Source of the DNA: an uncultured Paracoccaceae bacterium
GTDB lineage: Bacteria > Pseudomonadota > Alphaproteobacteria > Rhodobacterales > Rhodobacteraceae
Direction of reading: 5' to 3'
Assembly: GCA_937864535.1 (NCBI GenBank)
Contig: CALMJS010000025.1
Coordinates: forward strand, 44,695 to 108,694
DNA: 64,000 bases
A program made the position numbers and the translations under genes. The notes under the pieces were generated by a model. It saw nothing but the letters and a program-made list of their open reading frames with translations, did no database searches and was not told the DNA's origin. Below, piece by piece: positions 37,125 to 45,819 of this stretch (within the stretch, counting starts at the first letter, position 1; each line of letters begins with the position of its first letter).

Positions 37125-37907
37125 ATGTTATCCTATCAGCACGGCTATCACGCCGGAAACATGGCGGATGTGCAAAAGCACGCGCTCTTGGCTTGGGTCC
37201 TGGACTATATGATCCGCAAGGACAAGCCGCTGAGTTACATCGAAAGCCATGCAGGCCGGGGTCTGTATGATCTGGAGTCGGCAGAATCGATCAAGACCGG
37301 CGAGGCCGCCAAAGGGATAGCTCTGGCGCGGGCGAAGGGCTGGTTCGCGCCGGATCATCCCTATCTGGCCGCGCTGGACCGCGTGCGCGCCGAGTATGGC
37401 CCAGCGGCCTATCCGGGATCGCCGATGGTGGCGGCCAGTGTGCTGCGCGACGAGGATGTGATGCGGCTGGCGGAATTGCATCCGCAGGAACATGCGGTTC
37501 TGAACGAGGTTCTGGGACTGCGGGCGACCGTCGTCAAACGGAACGGCGTCGAATTCACACGGTCCATTTGCCCGCCTGATCCCAAACGCGGGGTGCTGCT
37601 GGTCGATCCGCCCTATGAGGTGAAGGACGATTATCAGACGATGGCGGCGCTGTTACCGCAGATCCATCGCAAATGGAACGTCGGCGTTCTGCTGCTCTGG
37701 TATCCGATTTTGACCGACGGGCTGCACAAACCGATGCTGGCGGCGCTGCAACGCGCCCTGCCCGAGGGTCATCGTCACGAAGTGCTTTTCCCGCCCGCGC
37801 GGCAGGGACATCGGATGATCGGTTCCGGCATGTTTGCGGTGAACGCGCCCTATGGCTATGCCGAAGAGGCCGCGCGGCTGAGTGCACTGTTCAACGCGTT
37901 ATCGTGA
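37125..37907 (+). CDS. rlmJ: 23S rRNA (adenine2030-N6)-methyltransferase RlmJ
   Basis: SAM-dependent methyltransferase predicted to modify A2030 of 23S rRNA. The 260-residue protein begins MLSYQHGYHAGNMADVQKH, the characteristic RlmJ/YhiR start, followed by YIESHAGRGLYDLES (SAM-binding motif I) and the catalytic DPPYE block near residue 160 (GVLLVDPPYEVK). Ends with PPARQGHRMIGSGMFAVN. CAGGAGCG precedes the ATG at 37125. Confidence 0.93.
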   Translation: MLSYQHGYHAGNMADVQKHALLAWVLDYMIRKDKPLSYIESHAGRGLYDLESAESIKTGEAAKGIALARAKGWFAPDHPYLAALDRVRAEYGPAAYPGSPMVAASVLRDEDVMRLAELHPQEHAVLNEVLGLRATVVKRNGVEFTRSICPPDPKRGVLLVDPPYEVKDDYQTMAALLPQIHRKWNVGVLLLWYPILTDGLHKPMLAALQRALPEGHRHEVLFPPARQGHRMIGSGMFAVNAPYGYAEEAARLSALFNALS

Positions 37908-37954
37908 TGCCGGGCGGGTTTTCGTTTCGGATCGAAGGGGATATACTCTAGGCC

Positions 37955-38389
37955 ATGATCGGTGATTTCCTGCGGCGACTGACCGCCCCGTCCCAAACCA
38001 TGTCTGATCCCGATGCCCGGCTGGCGATAGGTGCGCTGCTGGTGCGGATCGCCCGCGCCGACGGCACCTATGACGCCGAGGAACAGGTCCGGATCGACCG
38101 CATCCTGGGACAGCGTTTCGGGCTGAGCCCCTTTGAGGCAAGTCGTCTGCGCGCCGACTGCGAATCCATCGAGGCCGATGCGCCGGACACGGTGCGTTTC
38201 ACCCGCGCCATCAAGGACGCGGTGCCACTGCAGGATCGCGAAGCCATCATCCGTGCCATGTGGGAAATCGTCCTGGCCGATGGCGACCGGGATCATCACG
38301 AAGACGCGCTGATGCGGACGATTGCGCCGCTGTTGGGCCTGACCGATCAGGACAGCAACCGTATCCGTCTGTCAGTGGCCGCATCCTAA
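37955..38389 (+). CDS. TerB-family protein
   Basis: A 144-residue all-helical protein with two acidic helix pairs typical of the TerB fold: LLVRIARADGTYDAEEQVRIDRIL (about 29-52, read in two parts) and MWEIVLADGDRDHHEDALMRTIAPLLGL. Such domains bind divalent metal. Named for tellurite resistance, but single-domain members like this one are mostly uncharacterised. It lies 47 bases after rlmJ on the same strand. Confidence 0.85.
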   Translation: MIGDFLRRLTAPSQTMSDPDARLAIGALLVRIARADGTYDAEEQVRIDRILGQRFGLSPFEASRLRADCESIEADAPDTVRFTRAIKDAVPLQDREAIIRAMWEIVLADGDRDHHEDALMRTIAPLLGLTDQDSNRIRLSVAAS

Positions 38390-38433
38390 AGCTGCTTTTT
38401 TTGCCATCAGGTCAGAAAATTTGAGCAAATTTG

Positions 38434-38463
38434 TTGCACTTGGGTGTCGTTCCGCCCTAACGT
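38434..38463 (+). promoter_or_regulatory. putative promoter of the ABC transporter genes
   Basis: TTGCAC (38434-38439), 18 bases, TAACGT (38458-38463). Just upstream, AAATTTGAGCAAATTT (about 38417-38432) is a near-palindrome that could be an operator. Confidence 0.4.
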
Positions 38464-38537
38464 AACGTCTCTGAAAGGCTTGCGCAGCGACCCGAGTTGG
38501 TTTGAAACTGACGCAAACCCAAGCGCAAGGGGCAGAC

Positions 38538-39314
38538 GTGACCACGCAACCACCCGTGATCGAAATCCGCAACCTCCACAAGGCCTATGGCCAGTTGGAG
38601 GTTCTCAAGGGTGTGGATATCCGCGCCGAGGCTGGACAGGTGATTTCGCTGATCGGGTCGTCCGGGTCCGGGAAATCGACGCTGCTGCGCTGCGCCAATC
38701 TGCTGGAGGACAGCCAGTCCGGCGAGGTCCTGTTCTGTGGCGAACCTGTCAAGTGGAAGGGTGAGGGCCTGGCCCGTCGCCCGGCGGATCGCAAGCAATT
38801 GCTGCGGATCCGGACGAATTTGTCGATGGTGTTCCAGCAGTTCAACCTTTGGGCGCATCTGACGATCTTGCAGAACGTGATGGAGGCGCCGGTGACAGTT
38901 CTCGGTCGCCCGAAGGCCGAGGTCGAGGGCGCAGCGCGCGCCTATCTGGACAAGGTCGGCATCGGTGACAAATGCGACGCCTTTCCGGCGCAACTGTCGG
39001 GCGGGCAACAGCAGCGCGCGGCGATTGCCCGTGCCCTTTGCATGGAGCCCAAGGCGCTGCTGTTTGACGAACCGACCTCGGCGCTGGACCCCGAACTGGA
39101 ACAGGAAGTGGTCAAGGTGATCAAGGATCTGGCCGCGGAGGGGCGCACCATGTTGATCGTGACACACGACATGCGAATGGCCCATGATGTGAGCGATCAT
39201 GTCGTGTTCCTGCATCAGGGGCGGATCGAGGAGCAGGGCGCCCCTGCGACCCTCTTTGGCGCGCCGAAGTCAGAGCGTCTGCAACAGTTTTTATCGCATT
39301 CCGCCCCGGTGTGA
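38538..39314 (+). CDS. polar amino-acid ABC transporter ATP-binding protein
   Basis: A 258-residue HisP/GlnQ-type ATPase that drives import with the permeases encoded downstream. It has Walker A GSSGSGKSTLL, the Q-loop in VFQQFNLWAHLTI, signature LSGGQQQRAAIARAL, Walker B LLFDEPTSALDPE and H-loop IVTHDMR. The insertion RRPADRKQLLRIRTNLSMVF before the Q-loop is typical of this subgroup. The start is a GTG at 38538 after AAGGGGCAG; a TTG 12 codons upstream lacks a ribosome site. Confidence 0.92.
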   Translation: MTTQPPVIEIRNLHKAYGQLEVLKGVDIRAEAGQVISLIGSSGSGKSTLLRCANLLEDSQSGEVLFCGEPVKWKGEGLARRPADRKQLLRIRTNLSMVFQQFNLWAHLTILQNVMEAPVTVLGRPKAEVEGAARAYLDKVGIGDKCDAFPAQLSGGQQQRAAIARALCMEPKALLFDEPTSALDPELEQEVVKVIKDLAAEGRTMLIVTHDMRMAHDVSDHVVFLHQGRIEEQGAPATLFGAPKSERLQQFLSHSAPV

Positions 39315-39412
39315 TCCGGTCGCGGCGGCGGGTTTGATCCGCCACAGCAACAGTCGCCGGACCAAACCGGCGGCATATCCGGGGCACCACCCCAAAACCA
39401 CGGGAGAGACCA

Positions 39413-40138
39413 ATGAAGACCCTGATCCTGAGTACCGCCATCGTCGCACTGACCGCTGGCGCCGCCTTGGCCCAAGATGTCGTGCGCATGGGCACCGAGG
39501 GAGCCTACCCTCCGTATAACTTCCTCAACGATAAGGGCGAAGTCGACGGGTTCGAGCGGGAACTGGGCGACGAGCTGTGCAAGCGCGCCGAACTGACCTG
39601 TGAATGGGTCACCAACGAGTGGGACTCGATCATTCCGAACCTCGTGTCGGGCAACTACGACACCATCATCGCGGGCATGTCGATCACCGACGAACGCAAG
39701 CAAGTGATTGATTTCACTGAAAACTACACCCAGCCGGACCCCTCGGCCTTTGTCGCTATGGCCGATGCCTCGGTTGATCTGTCGGGCGCTGTCATCGCGG
39801 CGCAGGCTGCGACCATCCAGGCCTCTTATGTTGCCTCGGAACTGCCGGGCGCGACCCTGCTGGAATTCGCAACCCCCGAAGAATCGATCGCTGCCGTCCG
39901 TTCGGGCGAAGCTGATGCGGTTCTGGCCGACAAGGCCTACCTCGACCCGATCGTGGCCGAGGGCGGCGATCTGGCCTTTACCGGTGAAAACGTTCTGATC
40001 GGCGGCGGCGTCGGCATGGGCGTGCGCCAGTCGGACACCGAACTGCGGGACAAGTTCACTGCTGCCATCCAGTCGATGAAGGCGGACGGCACCCTGAACG
40101 CGCTGATCGCCAAGTGGGAAATCGGCGAACAGTTCTGA
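39413..40138 (+). CDS. polar amino-acid/amine ABC transporter substrate-binding protein
   Basis: A 241-residue periplasmic binding protein of the SBP family 3 (GlnH/ArtJ/HisJ fold). The signal peptide is MKTLILSTAIVALTAGAALA, with cleavage near residue 20-21. The core has RMGTEGAYPPYNFLNDKGEVDGFERELG (split across 25-52), CEWVTNEWDSIIPNLVSGNYD and ITDERKQVIDFTENY. Ligand unknown; the neighbouring gamma-glutamyl-amine-type genes favour a polyamine-related or cationic amino acid. A strong hairpin follows the stop. Confidence 0.92.
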   Translation: MKTLILSTAIVALTAGAALAQDVVRMGTEGAYPPYNFLNDKGEVDGFERELGDELCKRAELTCEWVTNEWDSIIPNLVSGNYDTIIAGMSITDERKQVIDFTENYTQPDPSAFVAMADASVDLSGAVIAAQAATIQASYVASELPGATLLEFATPEESIAAVRSGEADAVLADKAYLDPIVAEGGDLAFTGENVLIGGGVGMGVRQSDTELRDKFTAAIQSMKADGTLNALIAKWEIGEQF

Positions 40139-40147
40139 TCTCATAGG

Positions 40148-40179
40148 GCGCGGCCCCGCAACAGGGGGCCGCGCTTTTT
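40148..40179 (+). terminator. strong hairpin between binding-protein and permease genes
   Basis: GCGCGGCCCC (40148-40157) pairs perfectly with GGGGCCGCGC (40165-40174), then TTTTTC. In transporter operons such hairpins allow more binding protein than permease, by partial termination or mRNA stabilisation. Confidence 0.85.
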
Positions 40180-40185
40180 CCTCTC

Positions 40186-41094
40186 TTGTCCGAACCGGGG
40201 GCGACCATTTTTAGTTTCTGCGCTGATCCATCGTCGATCGACGGCTTTGAATGGCTGGCCTGCTATTTGACCACGGCCAAACACCTGAGCATTTATTGGT
40301 CCGTCGGCACCGTGTTGTTGCTGCTGGCTATTACGGCTCCGGTGGCGCTGCTGTTCGGATTTGGCGGCGCCAGCGCGGCGCGGTCGCGGGTATGGCCGGT
40401 GTCGATCATCGGGCGGAGCTACATCGCCGTTGTTCGCGGCGTGCCCGACATCGCGTTTTTTCTGTTCTTTGTCATCGCGCTAGACCAGTTCTTTGAATAT
40501 CTGCGCCATCAGGTCAAATGTCCCGACTGGGATATGCCGATTCGGCAGGGCAATGATTTTGTCGTCTGTGCGGCGGCCAAACTGCCCTTGGGCAATGCGC
40601 CGCAATGGATGCACGAGGTTTATGGATTTTCGCTGGCCGTGCTGACGTTTTCCATCGTGTTCGGTGCCTTTGCGGCCAACGTGCTCTACGGGGCGATGCG
40701 GGCGGTGCCGCGCGGCCAGATCGAAACCGCCGAGGCCTATGGCATGACACAGCGCCAGACGTTCTGGCGGATCTTGGTGCCGCAGATGTGGGTCTACGCC
40801 CTGCCCGGCCTGTCGAACCTGTGGATGGTCCTGATCAAGGCAACGCCGCTGCTGTTCCTGCTGGGTGTCGAAGACATCGTCTATTGGGCCAAGGAACTCG
40901 GCTCTACCAAGACATCGAAGTTCACCGATTATCCCCATGGCGATTGGCGGATGTGGTATTTCGCGGGGCTCCTGGTGTTTTACCTCTGCTTTACCAAAGT
41001 GTCCGAGGCCGTTTTGGGACGCATCAGCCGCCGTCTGAGCCGTGGCCAAGCCACCGCCGCCGGCGAGGCGCAACGAAAGGCGGCCCTGTCATGA
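40186..41094 (+). CDS. ABC transporter permease (HisQ-like)
   Basis: A 302-residue inner-membrane subunit. After a short N-terminal region it has several helices and the BPD_transp_1 core: RSYIAVVRGVPDIAFFLFFVI early and the cytoplasmic EAA loop ETAEAYGMTQRQTFWRILVPQ. A 40-residue loop with two Cys (KCPDWDMP...FVVCAAAK) between helices is unusual in length. The start is uncertain: a TTG at 40186 directly after the terminator T-run lacks a ribosome site, while GGGGGCG at 40197 precedes an ATT at 40207. Its stop overlaps the second permease start (ATGA). Confidence 0.88.
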   Translation: MSEPGATIFSFCADPSSIDGFEWLACYLTTAKHLSIYWSVGTVLLLLAITAPVALLFGFGGASAARSRVWPVSIIGRSYIAVVRGVPDIAFFLFFVIALDQFFEYLRHQVKCPDWDMPIRQGNDFVVCAAAKLPLGNAPQWMHEVYGFSLAVLTFSIVFGAFAANVLYGAMRAVPRGQIETAEAYGMTQRQTFWRILVPQMWVYALPGLSNLWMVLIKATPLLFLLGVEDIVYWAKELGSTKTSKFTDYPHGDWRMWYFAGLLVFYLCFTKVSEAVLGRISRRLSRGQATAAGEAQRKAALS

Positions 41095-41897
41095 CCTGTT
41101 GGGATGTTGTGCAGGACTATGGGCTCCGCAGTCTGGGGATCGGTGAACGGCTATTGCCACGCAGTGATTTCACGCTCTGTCAGCAGGTCGTGCTGATCGG
41201 GTCGGGCATGCTGTGGAATATCTACTTTGGCGCCATAGCATTGGCGGCCGGGTTCTTTCTCGCGATTGCGACCGCCGTGGCAAAGGCCCACCATAACCCC
41301 TTGCTGCGCAAGCCTGCGGATGCGTTCGTCCTGCTGTTCCGCGGCTCGCCGCTGTTCATCCAGTTCTTCTTTGCCTATTTCGCCTTTCTCAATCTCAAAT
41401 CGGTCTCACCGATGCTCGACGATCTCAGCTCGGCCTGGCTCGGGGCGCTGATCGTATTGTTTTTGAACACATCCGCCTATAGCGCCGAGATTTTCTATGG
41501 CGCCCTGATGTCGATCCCCAAGGGCGACAATGAGGCCGCCGATGCCTATGGCATGCACGGGTTCAGCCGGTTCCGGCGTATCACCCTGCCGACGACCCTG
41601 CGTCTGGCCTGGCCTGCCTACACGAACGAGGCGATTTTTCTGTTCCATTCGACCACGCTGGTCTTTGTCTCTGGATTCCCTGCCCAGAGCCAGCGCGGCG
41701 ACGCCCTCTATTACGCCAGCTATTTTGCCGATAAGACCTTTAACCCGTTTGTCCCCTACCCGATCCTTGCCGGATATTTCATCCTGCTGACGCTGACGGT
41801 GATCGGGCTGTTCGGGATCGTGAATCGGCGGCTCAACCGGCATTTACCACGCGAAAATACACCTAAAATTCGCTTGCGTCCGAACCTGATCCGATAA
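41091..41897 (+). CDS. ABC transporter permease (HisM-like)
   Basis: A 268-residue inner-membrane subunit that pairs with the preceding permease. It has LLFRGSPLFIQFFFAYFAFL, the helix NTSAYSAEIFYGALMSIPKGD leading into the EAA loop EAADAYGMHGFSRFRRITLPT, and a C-terminal helix (ILAGYFILLTLTVIGLFGI). Translationally coupled to the first permease by a 4-base overlap. A 228-base non-coding stretch follows. Confidence 0.92.
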   Translation: MTCWDVVQDYGLRSLGIGERLLPRSDFTLCQQVVLIGSGMLWNIYFGAIALAAGFFLAIATAVAKAHHNPLLRKPADAFVLLFRGSPLFIQFFFAYFAFLNLKSVSPMLDDLSSAWLGALIVLFLNTSAYSAEIFYGALMSIPKGDNEAADAYGMHGFSRFRRITLPTTLRLAWPAYTNEAIFLFHSTTLVFVSGFPAQSQRGDALYYASYFADKTFNPFVPYPILAGYFILLTLTVIGLFGIVNRRLNRHLPRENTPKIRLRPNLIR

Positions 41898-42125
41898 TAC
41901 AGTCAATTTATGATCAAATTTTTGGGCGGGTCCGGCATACGTCGGCTGCTACAGTCCAATCGCATGGTTTGATCGCAACAACCCAGGGGCCAAGGGCATG
42001 GACCACAGCAGCGGCGCAGCCAGTCGGGCGTGCCGCCTCTCTACGCAAAAGGTGTGGATCGAGGCGGAAACCCCGTGTTGGTTTCGCGATCGGTGTTCTG
42101 CCCAGTCCTCTGGAAAGGGTAGGCT
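41898..42125. other. 228-base gap between permease and first ligase gene
   Basis: Contains GATCAAA (41912-41918) and TTTGATC (41968-41974), a separated 7-base inverted repeat, in the AT-richer upstream part, then GC-rich sequence with an AAAGGG ribosome site before the ligase start. Likely promoter or control region; no gene is visible. Confidence 0.4.
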
Positions 42126-43460
42126 ATGAAAAACTGGTTAGACGACAATCCACAGGTCCGCAGCATTCGCGCGGGCGCTGCCGATTTGAACGGACAGGCA
42201 CGCGGGAAACGGATCCCGGTGCGCTTTGCCCGCAAGGTAGAAACCGACGGTATGCGGTTTCCCTTGTCGGTGTTGAACCTCGACATCTGGGGCGAGGACG
42301 TCGAGGACTCGCCCTTGGTGTTCGAAGTCGGGGACCCTGATGGCATCCTGAAACCGACGGACCGGGGCTATGTCCCGATGCCGTGGCTGGAAACCGACTC
42401 GGCCCTGTTGCCAATGTGGATGTATAACGAAGACGGCACCCCGTTCGACGGTGACCCGCGTCATGCGCTGGCCAAGGTCGTGGACCGGTTCAAGGCGATC
42501 GGCCTGACCCCCGTCGTCGCGTTCGAGATGGAATTCTATCTGGTCGATGACACCGGCAGCGAAATCCAGCAGCCCAAGAGCCCGCGTTCCGGCAAACGCC
42601 GCCCCGGCGCCGAGATTTTGTCGCTTCGGGCGCTCGATGCCTTCGACAACTTCTTTAACGACCTCTACGACGCTTGTGACGCGATGGAGATCGAAACCGA
42701 GGCGGCAACCTCAGAGGTGGGTCTGGGGCAGTTTGAAATCAACCTGATGCACGTCGCGGACCCGCTGCGCGCAGCCGATGATGCCTATCTGTTCAAAATG
42801 CTGGTGCGCGGTCTGGCCCGTAAACACGGCATGGCCGCGTCCTTTATGGCCAAACCCTACGAAGACTATGCCGGCAGCGGCCTGCACGTGCATTTTAGCC
42901 TGATCGATCAGGACGGGAACAATGCCTTTGCCGATGGGAGTTTTGAGGGTACCTCGCTGCTCAAAGAGGCCATCGCAGGCTGTGTGCGCGGGATTGCCGA
43001 TCTTGCGCTGGTGTTTGCACCGCATGACAACAGCTATGAACGGCTGGTGCCAGAGAGCCACGCCCCGACCGGCATTTGCTGGGCCTATGATAACCGCACG
43101 GCCTCGATCCGGGTGCCGGGCGGCAATCTGATGGCCCGGCGGATCGAACACCGCGTCGCGGGCGGCGACGTGAACCCCTATCTGTTCCTCGCTGCCGTGC
43201 TGGGCTCGGCCCTGACCGGGATCGAGGACAAACTGACCCCGCCGCCCCCGATCAGCGGTAACGCCTATGATCAGGAATTGCCCCAGATTCCGGACACTTG
43301 GGCGCAGGCCATCGACCGTTTTGACAACTCGGCTCTGGCCGAACGGATCTTCCCCCGCCAGTTGATTGACAACCTTGTGATGACAAAGCGGCAGGAACTC
43401 CACTACCTTGGCGAATTGTCGGAAAAAGAAAAGTTGGACCTGTATCTCGATACGGTTTGA
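42126..43460 (+). CDS. glutamine synthetase-family ligase 1 (gamma-glutamyl-amine synthetase-like)
   Basis: A 444-residue ATP-grasp-like GS-fold enzyme. Catalytic-domain blocks are FEMEFYLV near 134-141, TSEVGLGQFEIN near 195-206, GSGLHVHFSLIDQDG and the substrate-binding SIRVPGG with a C-terminal lobe DNLVMTKRQELHY. The N-terminal beta-grasp domain starts WLDDNPQVRSIRAGAADLNG. It lacks the adenylylation loop of biosynthetic GlnA. PuuA-type members ligate glutamate to putrescine or other amines. Which amine is used here cannot be seen. Confidence 0.85.
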   Translation: MKNWLDDNPQVRSIRAGAADLNGQARGKRIPVRFARKVETDGMRFPLSVLNLDIWGEDVEDSPLVFEVGDPDGILKPTDRGYVPMPWLETDSALLPMWMYNEDGTPFDGDPRHALAKVVDRFKAIGLTPVVAFEMEFYLVDDTGSEIQQPKSPRSGKRRPGAEILSLRALDAFDNFFNDLYDACDAMEIETEAATSEVGLGQFEINLMHVADPLRAADDAYLFKMLVRGLARKHGMAASFMAKPYEDYAGSGLHVHFSLIDQDGNNAFADGSFEGTSLLKEAIAGCVRGIADLALVFAPHDNSYERLVPESHAPTGICWAYDNRTASIRVPGGNLMARRIEHRVAGGDVNPYLFLAAVLGSALTGIEDKLTPPPPISGNAYDQELPQIPDTWAQAIDRFDNSALAERIFPRQLIDNLVMTKRQELHYLGELSEKEKLDLYLDTV

Positions 43461-43523
43461 CGTAACCTTGCCTACAATGGCGCAGCGGATGTTTCGCTGC
43501 GCGCCTTGTACCTACGGTGACTT

Positions 43524-44210
43524 ATGAAAATCGGCATTCTGCAAACTGGCCATGCTCCTGATGTCCTGATCGACAAGACGGGGGATTACAGCAATATGTT
43601 TCAGCGCCTGCTGACGGGTCAGGGGTTCACGTTCCAGACATGGAGCGTCGTGGACATGGAATTCCCCGCCAGCATTCATGATGCCGAAGGCTGGCTGTTG
43701 ACCGGATCGCGGCATGGGGCCTACGACGACCTGCCGTTCATTGCCCCGCTCGAAGAGTTCATCCGTAGCGCCTATGCCGCCTCTGTGCCGATGGTTGGCG
43801 TCTGTTTCGGACACCAGATCATCGCGCAGGCCCTGGGCGGCAAGGTCGAGAAATTTTCCGGCGGATGGTCTGTTGGCCGCACCGTCTATAATTTCGACGG
43901 ACGCGCCGTGGCCCTGAATGCGTGGCATCAGGATCAGGTGACCCGGCGCCCTGCCGATGCGCGGGTCTGCGGCAAGTCCGATTTCTGCGAAAACGCGGCG
44001 CTGCTCTACCAGGGGCGCGCCTTTACCGTCCAGCCGCATCCTGAATTCGGCTCGGACTTTATCGACCAACTCGCCGAAACGCGCGGGCGCGGTGTCGTAC
44101 CGGATCGCCTGCTCGACAAGGCCAAAACCCAACTGGACAAGCCGACCGACAGCAGCCTGATGGCGCGTCAGATCGGCCACTTCTTTAAACACAGAGACCT
44201 TATCTCATGA
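43524..44210 (+). CDS. class I glutamine amidotransferase-like hydrolase
   Basis: A 228-residue GATase1 protein with nucleophile Cys94 in VGVCFGHQIIAQ and His/Glu in QPHPEFGSDF. The stand-alone form beside GS-like ligases recalls gamma-glutamyl-amine hydrolases (PuuD role), although PuuD itself has a distinct sequence. So it may cleave gamma-glutamyl-aminobutyrate or a related product; this is inferred from context. Its stop overlaps the start of the next ligase (ATGA). Confidence 0.82.
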   Translation: MKIGILQTGHAPDVLIDKTGDYSNMFQRLLTGQGFTFQTWSVVDMEFPASIHDAEGWLLTGSRHGAYDDLPFIAPLEEFIRSAYAASVPMVGVCFGHQIIAQALGGKVEKFSGGWSVGRTVYNFDGRAVALNAWHQDQVTRRPADARVCGKSDFCENAALLYQGRAFTVQPHPEFGSDFIDQLAETRGRGVVPDRLLDKAKTQLDKPTDSSLMARQIGHFFKHRDLIS

Positions 44211-45565
44211 ACGATTGGACCAGCAAACTTCCCGATGCCGCACGCGATTTCATCGCTGACCGCCGCTTGGACGAAGTCGAATGTATCATCGCCGATATGC
44301 CCGGCATCGCCCGTGGCAAGGCGGTCCCCGCCAGCAAATTCGCGCGTCAGGACTATTTCCACCTGCCCGACAGCATCTTTTACCAGACCATCACCGGCGA
44401 ATGGGGCGATGCGGCGGGCGAAGAGGGATTTATCGAACGCGACATGATCCTTAAGCCTGACATGGCGACCGCCTCTGCCGCGCCTTGGACGGCGGACTGT
44501 ACGCTACAGGTGATCCACGACGCCTTTGACCGCAAGGGCAAGCCGATTTCCTATGCCCCGCGTAACGTTCTGAAACGTGTGGTGGACCTCTATCACCAAC
44601 AGGGCTGGGAGCCGGTAATCGCGCCCGAGATGGAATTCTATCTGGTCGCCCGCAACCTCGACCCGGCCAAGAACATCGAACCGATGATGGGCCGCTCTGG
44701 CCGTCCTGCCGCCGCGCGTCAGGCCTATTCGATGACCGCCGTGGACGAATTCGGTCCGGTGATCGACGATATCTATGACTTTGCCGAAGCGCAGGGCTTT
44801 GAAATCGACGGCATCACTCAGGAAGGCGGCGCCGGACAGTTGGAAATCAACCTGCTGCACGGTGATCCGGTCAAGCTGGCGGACGAGGTGTTCTATTTCA
44901 AACGCCTGATCCGCGAGGCCGCTCTGCGCCACAACTGCTTTGCCACCTTTATGGCGAAACCGATTGCCGACGAGCCGGGCAGCGCGATGCACATCCACCA
45001 TTCGGTGATCGACAAAGCGACCGGGCAAAACCTGTTCTCTGGCCCGCAAGGCGGCGAAACCGATGCGTTTTTCCACTTTATCGGCGGATTCCAGAAACAC
45101 CTGCCGTCCGTGATCGCCGTTCTGGCACCCTATGTGAACAGCTATCGCCGCTATGTCCGCGACCACGCCGCACCGATCAATCTGGAATGGGGCCGCGACA
45201 ACCGCACCACCGGCATTCGCGTTCCGCTGTCGGGCCCGAATTCGCGCCGTGTCGAAAACCGTCTGGCGGGGATGGATTGCAACCCCTACCTCGGGATCGC
45301 GGCCTCTCTGGCCTGTGGCTATCTGGGTATGATGCAGGAATGCTGGCCGGAAAAACAGTACAAGGGCGACGCCTATGAGGGCGAAGGGGAAATCCCGCGC
45401 GTGATGGGCGATGCTCTCGACCTGTTCGAGGCCTCCAAGGACATCGCAGAGGTTCTCGGGCCGGATTTTTGCCGCGTCTATTCGATCGTGAAACGGTCCG
45501 AATACGAAGAATTCCTACAGGTCATCAGCCCGTGGGAACGCGAACACCTCTTGCTCAACGTGTAA
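44207..45565 (+). CDS. glutamine synthetase-family ligase 2 (gamma-glutamyl-amine synthetase-like)
   Basis: A 452-residue paralogue of the gene at 42126, more like PuuA in length. It has APEMEFYLVARNLDPAKN near 140-157, TQEGGAGQLEINLLHGDPV, GSAMHIHHSVIDKATGQN and the binding loop TGIRVPLSGPNSRRVENRLAG (read in two parts). The N-terminal block starts FIADRRLDEVECIIADMPGIARGKA, again split. Two such ligases in one operon suggest two amine substrates or two steps. Coupled to the amidotransferase gene. Confidence 0.86.
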   Translation: MNDWTSKLPDAARDFIADRRLDEVECIIADMPGIARGKAVPASKFARQDYFHLPDSIFYQTITGEWGDAAGEEGFIERDMILKPDMATASAAPWTADCTLQVIHDAFDRKGKPISYAPRNVLKRVVDLYHQQGWEPVIAPEMEFYLVARNLDPAKNIEPMMGRSGRPAAARQAYSMTAVDEFGPVIDDIYDFAEAQGFEIDGITQEGGAGQLEINLLHGDPVKLADEVFYFKRLIREAALRHNCFATFMAKPIADEPGSAMHIHHSVIDKATGQNLFSGPQGGETDAFFHFIGGFQKHLPSVIAVLAPYVNSYRRYVRDHAAPINLEWGRDNRTTGIRVPLSGPNSRRVENRLAGMDCNPYLGIAASLACGYLGMMQECWPEKQYKGDAYEGEGEIPRVMGDALDLFEASKDIAEVLGPDFCRVYSIVKRSEYEEFLQVISPWEREHLLLNV

Positions 45566-45567
45566 TC

Positions 45568-45819
45568 ATGACCCAACCGCCGCGCAAACTCAGCCCTCTT
45601 GCCGCCAAACTCGCCGCCCAAGGCAAAGGCCCCCGCTCTGCCGGGATGAAATCGCACGGCGGTCTGGCGCAGAAATCCATCGGGCGGCTGTCTATGGCAG
45701 GCTCGGCCTCTCTGAACGGGGTGGTGGCGCACCGACCGGACGCCGCCCCCGCGCCGGACCCCGCCCACAAGCGGCAACAGTTCAGCATCCGCCCCGGCGA
45801 AGGCGGGGACGACGCATGA
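45568..45819 (+). CDS. small hypothetical protein in the amine operon
   Basis: An 83-residue basic protein, rich in Ala, Gly, Pro and Lys, with no predicted membrane segment; the middle (KSHGGLAQKSIGRLSMAGS) is probably disordered. It begins 2 bases after the ligase 2 stop and ends by overlapping the FAD oxidase start (ATGA), so it is translated as part of the operon. No family recognised. It could be a small regulator or cofactor-handling protein, but nothing in the sequence shows this. Confidence 0.6.
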   Translation: MTQPPRKLSPLAAKLAAQGKGPRSAGMKSHGGLAQKSIGRLSMAGSASLNGVVAHRPDAAPAPDPAHKRQQFSIRPGEGGDDA

